This document shows, in pieces, positions 17,863-27,828 of a DNA stretch of 64,000 bases. Origin of the DNA: Rubellicoccus peritrichatus (lineage in GTDB: Bacteria > Verrucomicrobiota > Verrucomicrobiia > Opitutales > Cerasicoccaceae). Made by a program: the position numbers and the translations under genes. A model generated the notes under the pieces. That model saw only the letters and a program-made list of their open reading frames with translations. It was not told where the DNA came from and did not search any database. The stretch is taken from assembly GCF_033100135.1 (NCBI RefSeq), contig NZ_CP136920.1, forward strand, positions 868,001 to 932,000, written 5' to 3'. The first letter of the stretch is position 1. The number at the start of each line of letters is the position of its first letter.

Positions 17863-18099
17863 GTGCCGTTCGACCTAAATCTAGTTATATTCATAATAAA
17901 GACAGCAATTTGCACATTAATGCTGATTGCTGGTATTGCCTTGATTGCGATATCCCACGACAAGTGGGAGCATATTATTGGTAAGCTGGTTGGTGTATCG
18001 GACTTGGAGATTTCCAGCGGTGCGATGGTCGTCCGAAGGATAATAGGGGCTGTTTTTATCCTGCTCGCTCTCTGGCTTACCTACACCCTGTTTTTCTAA
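17863..18099 (+). CDS. Small hypothetical membrane protein
   Basis: This 78-residue protein has two predicted hydrophobic helices, residues about 8-28 (ICTLMLIAGIALIAIS) and 60-78 (IIGAVFILLALWLTYTLFF). A short loop containing DKWEHIIGKLVGVSDLEIS separates them. The start is GTG 17863; no good ribosome site is seen. It fills an otherwise empty 359-bp gap between kdsB and menE, on the opposite strand from both, so it would need its own promoter. I do not recognise the family. The strong hydrophobic pattern and tidy fit to the gap favour a real gene, but with reserve. Confidence 0.55.
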   Translation: MPFDLNLVIFIIKTAICTLMLIAGIALIAISHDKWEHIIGKLVGVSDLEISSGAMVVRRIIGAVFILLALWLTYTLFF

Positions 18100-18108
18100 T
18101 CGTAGAAA

Positions 18109-19404
18109 TTAGCCGGAAACCATTTCCCTGATTGCTTGAAGATTAGGTTTGCCAATCGATGTCCTTGGAATCTCCTCGGTCCAAACGACTTTCTTAGGAA
18201 TCATGAAAGCCGGTAGCTTATTACGAAGTAACTGAAGCATTGGACCTTCGTCAGCACTCTTCCCAACCAGAATCGCTGATACGGACTCTCCCCAATCTGG
18301 ATCAGGTAAACCAAAAACAACTGCCTGGCTGCAAAAGCCTGTCGCCAATAATGCTTGCTCAACCAAATTCGGATCGACCTTTTCACCACCTGTATTGATC
18401 CATCTCCCTTTTCTGCCGGAAACCGTCAGTCTCCCATCAGCACTCAGACTTCCTTCATCGCCAGTAAAAAACCATTCGGCAGGTTCTTCTGAAGATCCCC
18501 AGTAAGTCGACGAAAGACTTTTACCCGACAGCAGGATTTCGCTATCGTTGATGCGCAGATTTAAGTGGGGTAATAGTTCGCCCTGAATGACTTGTCCTCT
18601 GACAAAAGACTGCGGACGCTGAAGCGCAATCGTCCCAGCCGTCTCAGTCATACCGTAAGCAACATGTACGCGAATTCCCGCATCATGGGCATTATTAAGC
18701 AGTGCTTGAGAGGAAGGTCCTCCACCAATCAATACTGCTTCAAAGCCACAAAGCCAATCAATGCCACCTGCGGTTTTTAGCAGTCGACTAAGCTGGGTTG
18801 GTACAAGCGAGATATGGAAATCATTCGATGGAAGATTTGGGAACAAACCTGACTCAATCACTTTCCAGCTTCCCAGAATAAGCCTACCCCCTGAGACAAA
18901 GGTTCTCAGGCAAGGCATCAAACCGCCCACGTGATGTAAGGGCAGCAAACTGACACAATTAATGGCGTCCCTTTGGAAAAATTGCTGATAGCCTTGCACC
19001 GCAGCAACCAGCGAAGCCCATGTATGAACCACGAAACGCAACTTGCCCCCACTGCCTCCAGTCGCAATGAGAATAGAACCAGCATCGGGATTGTCTTCCC
19101 CTAATCCACACTGGGGTTTCATGGTGGATCCCAAAACAGTCGCCAATCCGAGATCAGGAACATCACTCCATAAAGTTTTTGGCCAATCCGCCTTGGCTAA
19201 CACCAATGGATTTCCTTTAGCAACGGCAGCAAGGAGACCAAATAGAAATCGCTTATCGTCATTCTCCGCCAGAATCACCGTCTCCGAATCATCGCCGATC
19301 AAACCCAACATTTCATCGAAATGCGCTATCGCAGAGTTGTGCGACAAATCAACAACCCATGGACAAGAGAGACGCTTTCGAATGCTGGCTAAAGTTGATT
19401 CCAC
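18109..19404 (-). CDS. menE: O-succinylbenzoate-CoA ligase-like AMP-forming enzyme (MenE)
   Basis: This ANL-superfamily adenylating enzyme would activate o-succinylbenzoate with ATP and CoA in menaquinone synthesis. It shows the P-loop-like ATGGSGGKLRFVVHT, YGMTETAGTIALQ, the FFTGDEGSL and SGRKGRWINTGGEKVDP hinge motifs, and the C-terminal catalytic lysine in IPRTSIGKPNLQ. The N-terminal region is short for the family. The frame is open to ATG 19512, but the first 36 residues there are antisense-like and would overlap menC by 124 nt. GTG 19404 (16-nt overlap) is chosen, though without a clear ribosome site. The direct link with menC fixes the specificity better than the sequence alone. Confidence 0.85.
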   Translation of the reverse strand: MESTLASIRKRLSCPWVVDLSHNSAIAHFDEMLGLIGDDSETVILAENDDKRFLFGLLAAVAKGNPLVLAKADWPKTLWSDVPDLGLATVLGSTMKPQCGLGEDNPDAGSILIATGGSGGKLRFVVHTWASLVAAVQGYQQFFQRDAINCVSLLPLHHVGGLMPCLRTFVSGGRLILGSWKVIESGLFPNLPSNDFHISLVPTQLSRLLKTAGGIDWLCGFEAVLIGGGPSSQALLNNAHDAGIRVHVAYGMTETAGTIALQRPQSFVRGQVIQGELLPHLNLRINDSEILLSGKSLSSTYWGSSEEPAEWFFTGDEGSLSADGRLTVSGRKGRWINTGGEKVDPNLVEQALLATGFCSQAVVFGLPDPDWGESVSAILVGKSADEGPMLQLLRNKLPAFMIPKKVVWTEEIPRTSIGKPNLQAIREMVSG

Positions 19405-20387
19405 AATGTCTGAAAATCTATCGGTTGTATACTGTTGGTAGGCAAAAGTGGTCCACTTGATGCCAGTCCCAAACCATCGTTTTCCATCAACGCTACTCCG
19501 CCAAAACCACATGCTTCAGCTGCGTGCGTGTCCAACGCTGCCAAATGAAAAACATGACTAAAACCGATGCACGTTTCAAAAGCAGAAGAGTAAATGCGCC
19601 GTATCAAAGGGTGTTCCACTACCCAACGTGACAATCGCAGCGGATCGCCTGTCTGACTTGGCTTAATTACAAAAACTGCATCCGAAAACTCCTGAGATAA
19701 ACGCTCAAGAGACTCCAGCTTGCAAACCGACTCATCGAAAGCGACCGAGATGGAATAGTTCCGACCAATGTCAAAGGCCTCTCTCTCTTTTCCAACAGGC
19801 AGAGGTTGTTCGACAAACTCTACAGGAAACTCACCGAGGAAACGGCACCATCCTTCGAAGTCTTCGCTACTGAGTCCCCCATTGGCATCAAGCCGCAAAA
19901 CACCACGCCCATGAATAAGACGGAATATCTGCTCAGCCCAGCGCCACTCTGATTCCCGATCATCAACACCAATTTTCCATTTGAAGGTTGAAAAGCCTTC
20001 GTCCAAAAGACCTTCTACCCTTTTCACAGCCTCCTTGCCCGCAGGTAAGAGTCCTGCAATGTGCAACTGCTCATGAACAGGTTGAAATCCATTCAACCAG
20101 CCACTGGCGCACCGTAATCCAAAACTTGTGCAGGGAAAGTCAGAATTATCTGCAACTTCTTTGGTATCTTCCCAATACTCACCTAGTCCGGCTAACCGTC
20201 TTTCCGCCGCCTCCAATGATTCCACTGGAAACCATGGGACAGGCGCAATCTCACCAAAGCCAATACGACCATCTTCACTGGTCAATTTGACAATGATTCC
20301 CTCACGTGTAGCCCAATCATAGCCTGACACCGCCAACGTTTTGATAAACCGCCGCGAATAACGCCGCCATTCAAGTTTATGCCTCAC
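19389..20387 (-). CDS. menC: o-Succinylbenzoate synthase (MenC)
   Basis: This enolase-superfamily enzyme would dehydrate SHCHC to o-succinylbenzoate in menaquinone synthesis. It shows the TFKWKIG lysine motif, LRLDANGGL (first metal Asp), VEQPLP (second metal acid), VAFDESV (third metal acid) and FVIKPSQTGDP (second catalytic Lys). The 332-residue length is typical. It is the first gene of a menC-menE pair with overlapping ends. Other men genes are not in this window. It is divergent from the cNMP/CBS gene across a 228-bp gap that must hold promoters for both; I saw no clear boxes there. Confidence 0.92.
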   Translation of the reverse strand: MRHKLEWRRYSRRFIKTLAVSGYDWATREGIIVKLTSEDGRIGFGEIAPVPWFPVESLEAAERRLAGLGEYWEDTKEVADNSDFPCTSFGLRCASGWLNGFQPVHEQLHIAGLLPAGKEAVKRVEGLLDEGFSTFKWKIGVDDRESEWRWAEQIFRLIHGRGVLRLDANGGLSSEDFEGWCRFLGEFPVEFVEQPLPVGKEREAFDIGRNYSISVAFDESVCKLESLERLSQEFSDAVFVIKPSQTGDPLRLSRWVVEHPLIRRIYSSAFETCIGFSHVFHLAALDTHAAEACGFGGVALMENDGLGLASSGPLLPTNSIQPIDFQTLWNQL

Positions 20388-20615
20388 AGTAAAACGCTAG
20401 CTTCTTGCAACACGAAGTCCAGAAAGGTTGAATGAAAAAGTATGGATACAAGTGCGCATAATTTTAGGGATAAAAAAGCGCGAAAAGACCATGAAATACA
20501 TCTTTGAAGTAACGCTTAAACTCACGAGACATAAACGATGACCCTATTTTTCGCATTGCTTTGAATAGTAAGAAGTTGCATTTTACGTATCACGCTCTTC
20601 ACCAATGCTCTCTCT

Positions 20616-22541
20616 ATGAAAACATCCAGCATATCCCTTAGAGTTGCAGACTTTCTCAAAGGCTATCCTCCTTTCAATTTCATGGAAGAAGAGGACCTGC
20701 TTCGCCTGGCTGGATCTGGCCGGGTAAAGTTTCACGAATCTGAAGAAATTGTCTTCGAAGAAGGTCTTGAGCGCGAAAGCTGGTTCTATGTAATCCAAAA
20801 AGGAACGGTAAACCTCTTCAAAAAGAACGGAAAAAGAGAGGAGTTAACAGACGTCCGGGTCGAAGGTAATCTCCTCGGCATGCTCTGGGATCTGGATACC
20901 GATGTATACCTTTCTACCGCACGAACCACTTCCGACACGATTTTATATCGCCTGCCGCTAGATCCATTGATCGAGCTGGCCGAAAAGATCCCTAAGGTAA
21001 AAGCATTCCTCAAGTCCTACTACTCTAAAACCCCAGGATCAGAGGAAGCCAATGAAGGCATCAATGAAGCGCCAAGCGATTGGTTAAAATACATTGGTCC
21101 AGCCAAAGAGCGTGCTGCTCGCAACCTACTCACATGCAGTGCCAACGATCCCATTAAATCAGTGGCCAGAGCAGTCGCTCCAGGTTGTCAGGAGGCAGTG
21201 GTGGTGGTTGACTCTCAACGACGGCCAATCGGCGTGATCACCGAGAGTGATTTAAGCGGTAAAGTCGCAACAGGTGACATTGCAATAGATGCTCCAGCCT
21301 CAGCGTTGATGTCCAGCCCGGTCGTGACCATTAAGCCTGGCTTAACCGCTGGAGAACTTCTCTTGAAGATGCTTCATTTTCGTGTCCATCACCTCTGTGT
21401 GACAGCTGACGGGACAGATCAGACACCCATTATCGGCATTTTAACAGAACGTAACCTCTCTCTACTTCACGGCCGTCTACCAACTATTTTAACAAACGAA
21501 ATTCAGGTTGCCAAAACCACAGAGGAACTGGCAAAGGCTCGTGAACGTACCGATGAACTTGTCTTTTACTATCTCGAAACCGAAGCCCCGATTCCATGGA
21601 TTGCTTCTTTCGTAGCCGAGATTGACGGTGCGATTACGGAGAGAGCACTCGACCTCGCCCAGGAAAAATTGAGCAGAAGAGGCCAAAACGGCCCTGGCAC
21701 ACCATTCTGCTGGCTGGCTTTCCACTCTGAAGGAAGACGGGAGCGTTTGCTTCGTTCACCACAGCGCAGTGGCATCATATTTACCGATCCTGATCAGGGA
21801 ACCGGTGAAGCCACTGCCGCTTACTACAGAGATCTTGCCTGCGAAGTCCGTGATATCCTGAAAGTTTGTGGTTTCCTGTTAGAGCCCAATGAGCGCCGAG
21901 CAGATAACCCGCGATGGTGTCGTCCCCTGTCCACTTGGAAAGGCTATTATACGGCTTGGATTAAAGACCCAATTGAGAATGAAATTTTACGGCAAACACC
22001 GTTCTTCGACTTGCGTATTATTGCAGGTGAGAAATCTCTGGGCGATGAACTCATCGAACACATTCAAAGCGAGTTGGGCAAACATCCCAATTTCATCCCA
22101 CTACTCGCCAATGATGCGATGGAAAACCTGCCGCCCGTAACCATCTTTCGAGACTCGGTCATGGACAAAAGCGGCATGCTATGGAGCAGTATTGATACAA
22201 AAGCCCATGCACTCTACCCAATGGTTGATCTGGCTCGCGTCATGGCACTGCAGTTTGGTCTTTCTGATACAACCTCTACGATTGAGCGCTTCCAAAAACT
22301 AAAAGAACTCGTTCCGGAAGAAGCAAAGCTCTTTGGAGAAGCGGCCGAAGCCTTCCAATTTGCCCTCTTAATTCAAACCCGGTTTGGTCTGAGTCGTGGA
22401 GATGAAGGACAGTTTATCCGACCAGGCGAACTCAACCTGATCCAAAAAGAGCAAATCAAAACGCTCTTCAGGACCGTCGCCCGACTTTTGGAATTTGCTG
22501 CTGAACGTTTTGGCTTGGTGCCAATTTCAGAAGAGAAATAG
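20616..22541 (+). CDS. cNMP-binding/CBS/DUF294 nucleotidyltransferase-like signal protein
   Basis: Domains in order: a cyclic-nucleotide-binding fold (about residues 10-130), a CBS pair (about 170-290, with ITESDLSGK and ILTERNLSLL), a DUF294 GlnD-like nucleotidyltransferase fold (about 300-460), and a DUF294 C-terminal helical domain (about 490-635). Family members are cytosolic signal proteins commonly encoded next to a DnaQ-like exonuclease, as here (77-nt gap). In the nucleotidyltransferase core the GRRE motif at 373-376 is present, but the segment that normally reads D-Q-D is Pro382-Gln383-Arg384, so both metal-binding aspartates are gone. The domain is probably a binding pseudo-enzyme. 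Confidence in the architecture is high; the biological role is unknown. Confidence 0.9.
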   Translation: MKTSSISLRVADFLKGYPPFNFMEEEDLLRLAGSGRVKFHESEEIVFEEGLERESWFYVIQKGTVNLFKKNGKREELTDVRVEGNLLGMLWDLDTDVYLSTARTTSDTILYRLPLDPLIELAEKIPKVKAFLKSYYSKTPGSEEANEGINEAPSDWLKYIGPAKERAARNLLTCSANDPIKSVARAVAPGCQEAVVVVDSQRRPIGVITESDLSGKVATGDIAIDAPASALMSSPVVTIKPGLTAGELLLKMLHFRVHHLCVTADGTDQTPIIGILTERNLSLLHGRLPTILTNEIQVAKTTEELAKARERTDELVFYYLETEAPIPWIASFVAEIDGAITERALDLAQEKLSRRGQNGPGTPFCWLAFHSEGRRERLLRSPQRSGIIFTDPDQGTGEATAAYYRDLACEVRDILKVCGFLLEPNERRADNPRWCRPLSTWKGYYTAWIKDPIENEILRQTPFFDLRIIAGEKSLGDELIEHIQSELGKHPNFIPLLANDAMENLPPVTIFRDSVMDKSGMLWSSIDTKAHALYPMVDLARVMALQFGLSDTTSTIERFQKLKELVPEEAKLFGEAAEAFQFALLIQTRFGLSRGDEGQFIRPGELNLIQKEQIKTLFRTVARLLEFAAERFGLVPISEEK

Positions 22542-22618
22542 AGTGACAGCCTAAATAAAGTTGAGCGGAACAAACCTATACTCAATTTTATGCCAAGGAC
22601 TGACTCTTAAACATCACC

Positions 22619-23317
22619 ATGAGCCTGCTGGGAAAAGACGACGAAATTCAAATTTACCGCGAATCCTTTGACGAAACCTGGGCAGACGGGACTCCCATCA
22701 ACCAAGTCCGCTACATCGTCTTGGATACTGAGACGACAGGGCTCGATCCACGCAAGGATTCAATTGTAACGATCGGTGCCGTCGCAGTCGAAGATGGTTC
22801 CATCTGCCTTGATGACCAGTTTGAAGCTTTGTTGCGAATCAGCCACAATACCTCATCCGTTGTTGTACACGGCATCACTCGCGATGATGCAAACGAGGAA
22901 GGCATGGATGAAGTGCTGGCTCTTCGTCTGCTTCTGGGCTATCTCAGGGATGGTGTTATTGTCGGACACCACATTGGATTTGATGTCGATATTATCAGCG
23001 AACACTGCCAACGGCGGTTCGGCCTATCACTTGAAAATCGGTGGATTGATACGATGGAGCTAACGCTTCACCTGGAAGATGCAGGCGCATTTGGACCGCC
23101 TCCGGATAATGGCGGACGGGGCCATGATTTCTCACTCGATGGCCTCTGTCGCCGTTTTGATATTCAACCTCACGACCGTCATACCGCGGCGGGAGATGCC
23201 TTCATCACAGCTCAGATTTTCATGAAGCTACTTCGTCAAGCCAAACAGTATGGACGCCGAACCCTCGGGTCTCTCTGCGAACGTTACGAAGACCCATCGG
23301 CCACTCCCCAGGCATGA
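22619..23317 (+). CDS. DnaQ-like 3'-5' exonuclease (DEDDh)
   Basis: This 232-residue exonuclease is of the DNA polymerase III epsilon/PolC type. ExoI is VLDTETTGLDP (Asp/Glu), ExoII is HHIGFDVDIISEH (Asp) and ExoIII is HTAAGDAFITA (His/Asp), placing it in the DEDDh class. It has no BRCT or UvrC-like addition. Pairing with the upstream cNMP/CBS/DUF294 gene is a recurrent association, so it is more likely a partner of that signal protein than the replicative proofreading subunit. It would act on single-stranded nucleic acid 3' ends. Confidence 0.92.
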   Translation: MSLLGKDDEIQIYRESFDETWADGTPINQVRYIVLDTETTGLDPRKDSIVTIGAVAVEDGSICLDDQFEALLRISHNTSSVVVHGITRDDANEEGMDEVLALRLLLGYLRDGVIVGHHIGFDVDIISEHCQRRFGLSLENRWIDTMELTLHLEDAGAFGPPPDNGGRGHDFSLDGLCRRFDIQPHDRHTAAGDAFITAQIFMKLLRQAKQYGRRTLGSLCERYEDPSATPQA

Positions 23318-23392
23318 GCCTGTTGGAAGAAATTCCCTCCCGAGGTTGCGCTTGTCTTCACCACGCCCGCAACTACCATCAGTGGCACTCAA

Positions 23393-26300
23393 ATGGATGA
23401 TTCGGACTACCTAATCGAGGAAGAAAACAGTAGGCAACCCAGCGCAATCTGGAGACTACCGGAAAATCCTGCTCTGCGATGGTTGACCATTGTTGCCCAA
23501 ATCATAGGAGTTGCGGCTTTTTATGTGATACTAGCGGAAATCGGTTCGTGGATGACCGATTTGGATGAAACAAGTGGCGCCTTTTTACTATGGCCAGCCT
23601 CAGGGCTGGCACTGGCCGTCCTGATGCGAGGCGGCTACCGTTTCCTAATCTCAATTTTCTTCGGTGCCTTACTTTGGAGTCGATTTGTTGGAGCCTTTGA
23701 CCTGGCTTCTGCTTCGGCCTTTGCTTCAACCTGCACTGTCGGACCACTCGCTGGAGCTATCATTCTTCGGCGAATGCTGAAAAAGCGTTACGCCCTCGAA
23801 AACATCAGAGACATTTTTCTTTTCCTCTTTTTTGGCCCATTCTTTTCTGCTCTGATTTCCGCAACAGTAGGCTCCATCCTACTAACGATAATTCAGTCCC
23901 TGCCGTGGTCTTCTTTTCGATTCCTTTGGGGACAATGGTGGTTCAGCAGCGGCATGGGCATCCTTCTGTTGGCACCTTTTTTCCTCGTCTGGTCTTCTCA
24001 AACAAAGATAAACTGGAGCAACCGCCAAGCCATTGAAGTCGCCGCATGGCTGATCGCCTTGATGTTCCTGAGTCTGGTTATTTTCAGTAGCTGGGTGCCA
24101 ACTGACACACTGGGCTATCCACTGGAATTGGCGATTTTTCCGATCATGGCCTGGGGAGCAATCCGCTTTGGCCAAAGAGGGGCAACAACAGGCGTGATCA
24201 TCATGACCATCATGGCCGTCTGGCCTTTGGTTCAGGTCGTTAATGAAACACGGGACATTACTCAAGATCCCTTCCTGCTCTGGCTCTTCGTCGGTGTTGC
24301 GACCGGTACATCCTATTTTCTGGCTTCGATCATCACAGAACTGAGACGTCGCGAAGAACGAACCGCGCTTAATGAAGCACGGTTGCGTGCCTTCATCGAT
24401 GCGTTACCAGATATCGCATTCGTGGTGTCCAAACGCGGACGTTACCTCGAAGTATTCGCCCCTAAAAAGGGGGATATTTACAAAGATGCTGATGGCATGC
24501 GCGGTAAGAACATCAATCAGTGTTGGCCCCAAGCCATCGCCACCCGCTTTCAAGAAGCAGTCGACGCCACCCTATCAAACAATACACTTTATCAATTCGA
24601 ATATACGCTGGAAGCCGGTGGGGAACAGTATTGGTTCGAAGGGCGACTCGCACCGATGAGTGGAACAACCAGGCAGTTCGATCGCGTAATTTGGGTTGCC
24701 TATGAAATAACGGAGCGCAAAAGAGCTGAAGCCGCCCTGAAGCACCGTGACGAACTACTGGAAGGCGTTGCAGAAGCAAACCGTCGTCTTCTGGATAGCC
24801 GTGAACTTGATGCAGGAATTAACGCAGCCATTCAAGCACTGGGAGAACGAGCAAAGGTTGACCGGGTTAATGTTTACTACAACGGGCATCATCCTCAGAC
24901 AGGTGCTCAAGCCAGTTTTCTTGCATACTCCTGGAATCAGCCAGAAGTCGAAAAATTCTCTCAGAAAGACGATGACCCAGTCATTTTGTGGCGGGATGAA
25001 GACCCGACCCTTTATAAAAAACTGGCTGATAACAAAACCTTGATGGGTAAGCCGGAGGATTTCTCAGATGGCATGTCCGAGTCACTGCAAAAGCGCGGAG
25101 TGAAATCCATTCTCTTTGCACCAGTGTGGATTGAAAACTATTTCTGGGGAGAGATTAGTTTTGACGATTGCACAAGTGACCGGGAATGGGAAGAGAGTGA
25201 TATCTCGACCTTGCGCATTGCAGCAGCAGGTATCGGAGCGTTCATCATTAACAAACAAAATGAAGAAGACCTGAGGAGGGCAAAAGAACGGGCCGATGCT
25301 GCCAACCGGGCAAAAGGCGAGTTCCTGGCCATGATGAGCCACGAGATCCGAACCCCCATGAATGCAGTTCTCGGCTTCACCGATTTACTGGCGCAAACCG
25401 AGCTGAACAAAAGTCAAACTGAGCAACTTGAAATCATCAGCAGAAGTGGCAAATCCCTGCTTGAGTTAATCAACAACATACTGGATTTTTCAAAAATCGA
25501 ATCACGTGGAATCGAGCTGGAAACAGTTCCTTACAATATAGAAACCACCGTGATGGAGGCACTTGAACTGATTCTGGTCAAAGCACGTGAGAAAAACCTC
25601 AAACTCGACTTCTCCGTCGAAGGCGCGAAAGCCAGAAATTTCATCGGTGACCCAACCCGCCTAAGGCAAATTATTTTAAACCTGACGAACAACGCGATCA
25701 AGTTTACTCGCGAAGGCGGTATCACTGTTAAGCTGAACATCGAGCAACAACGCGAAAATGATCGCTATAAAATCTATTGTGATGTCACCGATACTGGCAT
25801 TGGTATTGAACCCGAAAAAATACCACGCCTTTTCAAAGCATTTTCCCAGGCAGATTCATCGACGACCCGGAAATACGGCGGAACCGGACTCGGGCTTGTC
25901 ATCTGCAAACGGCTCGTGGAAAAAATGGGGGGTGATATCGGAGTGAAGTCCGAAGTTGGTGTCGGATCCACGTTCCACTTCGACATCAACGCAACTGAAG
26001 CACCCGACGCTATCTCGCCCATGCGCAGAGTTGGGCGTGAGATCTTGAATAAAGACTTCGCTGAAAAGAATCCGTTGAGTATTCTTGTTGTCGAAGACGA
26101 TCCAGTTAATCAGCAACTGGATCGCGAAATTCTGAAACGACTCGGCTACGAAGTAGAAATTGTTGGCGATGGGACAACTGCGATCAATACCTTGAAGAAA
26201 CAAGCTTTCGATCTTGTTTTGATGGATATTGAACTCCCAGGAAAAAGTGGCTTGGAAATTATTCGCCTGATTCGCGCCGGCCAGCTCGATGGGGTTTCAG

Positions 26301-26467
26301 TTAACCTGTTTGTCGCGGCCTTAACCGCATATGCATTGCCCGAAGATCGCCAGAAATTCCTGCAAGCTGGAGCAACAGACTACCTGTCCAAACCGATTGA
26401 TACTACAGATTTGAAGAAAGTTCTAACCGCTGCCTACAAGCAAAAGCTTGCAGGACAATCTCAATGA
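23393..26467 (+). CDS. MASE1-PAS-GAF hybrid sensor histidine kinase
   Basis: This 1024-residue membrane hybrid kinase has an N-terminal MASE1-type integral sensor (about residues 30-310, around eight helices), a PAS domain (about 325-445), a GAF-like domain (about 465-625), and HisKA with MMSHEIRTPMNAVLGF (His650). A HATPase follows with the N box LTNNAIKFTREG and G boxes DTGIGI and YGGTGLGLVI, and then a receiver with phospho-acceptor Asp945 in VLMDIELPGKSG and lysine in YLSKPID. A receiver fused to the kinase suggests a phosphorelay, but no Hpt protein or output regulator is nearby. It follows the exonuclease by 75 nt and may be co-transcribed with it. Confidence 0.93.
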   Translation: MDDSDYLIEEENSRQPSAIWRLPENPALRWLTIVAQIIGVAAFYVILAEIGSWMTDLDETSGAFLLWPASGLALAVLMRGGYRFLISIFFGALLWSRFVGAFDLASASAFASTCTVGPLAGAIILRRMLKKRYALENIRDIFLFLFFGPFFSALISATVGSILLTIIQSLPWSSFRFLWGQWWFSSGMGILLLAPFFLVWSSQTKINWSNRQAIEVAAWLIALMFLSLVIFSSWVPTDTLGYPLELAIFPIMAWGAIRFGQRGATTGVIIMTIMAVWPLVQVVNETRDITQDPFLLWLFVGVATGTSYFLASIITELRRREERTALNEARLRAFIDALPDIAFVVSKRGRYLEVFAPKKGDIYKDADGMRGKNINQCWPQAIATRFQEAVDATLSNNTLYQFEYTLEAGGEQYWFEGRLAPMSGTTRQFDRVIWVAYEITERKRAEAALKHRDELLEGVAEANRRLLDSRELDAGINAAIQALGERAKVDRVNVYYNGHHPQTGAQASFLAYSWNQPEVEKFSQKDDDPVILWRDEDPTLYKKLADNKTLMGKPEDFSDGMSESLQKRGVKSILFAPVWIENYFWGEISFDDCTSDREWEESDISTLRIAAAGIGAFIINKQNEEDLRRAKERADAANRAKGEFLAMMSHEIRTPMNAVLGFTDLLAQTELNKSQTEQLEIISRSGKSLLELINNILDFSKIESRGIELETVPYNIETTVMEALELILVKAREKNLKLDFSVEGAKARNFIGDPTRLRQIILNLTNNAIKFTREGGITVKLNIEQQRENDRYKIYCDVTDTGIGIEPEKIPRLFKAFSQADSSTTRKYGGTGLGLVICKRLVEKMGGDIGVKSEVGVGSTFHFDINATEAPDAISPMRRVGREILNKDFAEKNPLSILVVEDDPVNQQLDREILKRLGYEVEIVGDGTTAINTLKKQAFDLVLMDIELPGKSGLEIIRLIRAGQLDGVSVNLFVAALTAYALPEDRQKFLQAGATDYLSKPIDTTDLKKVLTAAYKQKLAGQSQ

Positions 26468-26509
26468 GTTATTCGCATTATGTATCCGTGATTTTTAGAC
26501 AGCAATAGT

Positions 26510-27190
26510 ATGGCAGAAACGGACAAACAAAAACAAAGCCACAAGAGCTGGCTGGCCTGTCCGGATTGCGACACACTGCATCGCATGGCTCCGGTTCCAC
26601 CGCCACATGATGGCAAATGCTGTTCATGCGGGCGAACTCTCTTTTCGCGAACGGTCAACTCGATTAATCGAACACTCGCCTTCTCCATCGCTGGCCTGGT
26701 CTTAATGATTCCAGCGAATGTTTATCCTATTGTAACATTTTCATCATATGGAGTTAAAAACAAAAACATTCTATACTCTGGCCCTGATTACCTATTCATC
26801 GAGGGCTTACCGGCAGTCGCCACACTGGTATTCTTAACCAGTATTCTTTTCCCGATACTTTTTCTCCTAGGACTCGCTTACGTTTCGCTCTGGTCAAAGT
26901 TAAGGCATTTCCCCAAAGACTACGCCCTGACCCTTCGCGCCACACAAGGCTTGTATCGCTGGGGCATGATCGACGTTTACCTATTGGGCTGCCTTGTCGC
27001 GTTTATTAAACTCAGCCAACTTGCCACAGTTGTGCCCGGAACCGGGCTTTATTGCCTTGCTGGCGTTCTGGTCTGTACGCTTTTAGCTGCGCTAAGTTTT
27101 GATCCCGATCTGCTTTGGCGAAGATATGGAGCCTGTACAAACAGTATCGGATTTCAATTTAACACCACGACTAAAGAAAGTAACGCATGA
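26510..27190 (+). CDS. pqiA: PqiA-family membrane protein, first half (PqiA-like)
   Basis: This 226-residue inner-membrane protein corresponds to one of the two repeated units of E. coli PqiA. An N-terminal zinc-ribbon-like pair (ACPDCDTLH and CCSCGRTLF) is followed by four hydrophobic helices, with the typical IPANVYPIVTF segment after the first. The Pqi system is thought to help lipid transport across the periplasm with MCE proteins. Its stop overlaps the start of the second-half gene by 4 nt (ATGA), so the three pqi genes form a tightly coupled operon. Confidence 0.88.
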   Translation: MAETDKQKQSHKSWLACPDCDTLHRMAPVPPPHDGKCCSCGRTLFSRTVNSINRTLAFSIAGLVLMIPANVYPIVTFSSYGVKNKNILYSGPDYLFIEGLPAVATLVFLTSILFPILFLLGLAYVSLWSKLRHFPKDYALTLRATQGLYRWGMIDVYLLGCLVAFIKLSQLATVVPGTGLYCLAGVLVCTLLAALSFDPDLLWRRYGACTNSIGFQFNTTTKESNA

Positions 27191-27828
27191 GCCGCAGACG
27201 GACTGCACAATCAGCAAATCTGGTCGCCTGTCGTTCATGCGGACAAATCAGCGATGGATGCAATCGCGCTGCAGAAGCCACGTTACGTTGTCCATTATGC
27301 CATTCTAAAATCAGCAGTCGCGAAGAGGGTATGATTTCAAAAACATGGGCACTCGTATTAACCGGCTTTATCCTCTACGTCCCAGCCAATCTTTTCCCGA
27401 TCATGACGGTGGAAATTCTTGGTTCAGCGAAGAAAGAGACCATTCTTTCAGGCGTCATTGAGCTATTCAGCAGTGGAATGTGGGCAATCGGACTGCTTGT
27501 TTTTTGTGCGAGTATTACTGTCCCATTAGCCAAACTTGTCGGCCTCTCTTACCTGCTCATCAGCATTCAATTTGGGTGGGTATCACGAAAGGAAGATCGA
27601 ACACGTCTCTACCGCTTGGTTGAGTTCATTGGACGATGGTCGATGCTCGATGTCTTTCTCCTCTCCATACTTGTTGCCGTGGTAAACCTCGGACAAGTCG
27701 CAACAATCAGTCCGGATATTGGAGCAGTGTTTTTCGCATTTGTCGTCATCATTACGATGTTCGCCGCACACATTTTTGATCCTCGCCTAATCTGGGATAA
27801 TTCTGAAAGAAAAACGTCAACGCTATGA
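27187..27828 (+). CDS. PqiA-family membrane protein, second half
   Basis: This 213-residue protein is the second PqiA unit. It has the zinc-ribbon-like ACRSCGQIS and RCPLCHSKI, then four helices with YVPANLFPIMTVEI and GRWSMLDVFLLSILVAVV. In E. coli both halves are one 417-residue protein; here each is a separate gene. The two halves probably assemble as a heterodimer. It overlaps both neighbours by 4 nt. Confidence 0.88.
   Translation: MSRRRTAQSANLVACRSCGQISDGCNRAAEATLRCPLCHSKISSREEGMISKTWALVLTGFILYVPANLFPIMTVEILGSAKKETILSGVIELFSSGMWAIGLLVFCASITVPLAKLVGLSYLLISIQFGWVSRKEDRTRLYRLVEFIGRWSMLDVFLLSILVAVVNLGQVATISPDIGAVFFAFVVIITMFAAHIFDPRLIWDNSERKTSTL

Noticed and set aside
19405-19512. N-terminal extension of MenE to ATG 19512
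   Set aside because: It would overlap menC by 124 nt with sequence that looks like a shadow of that gene; GTG 19404 is more plausible.
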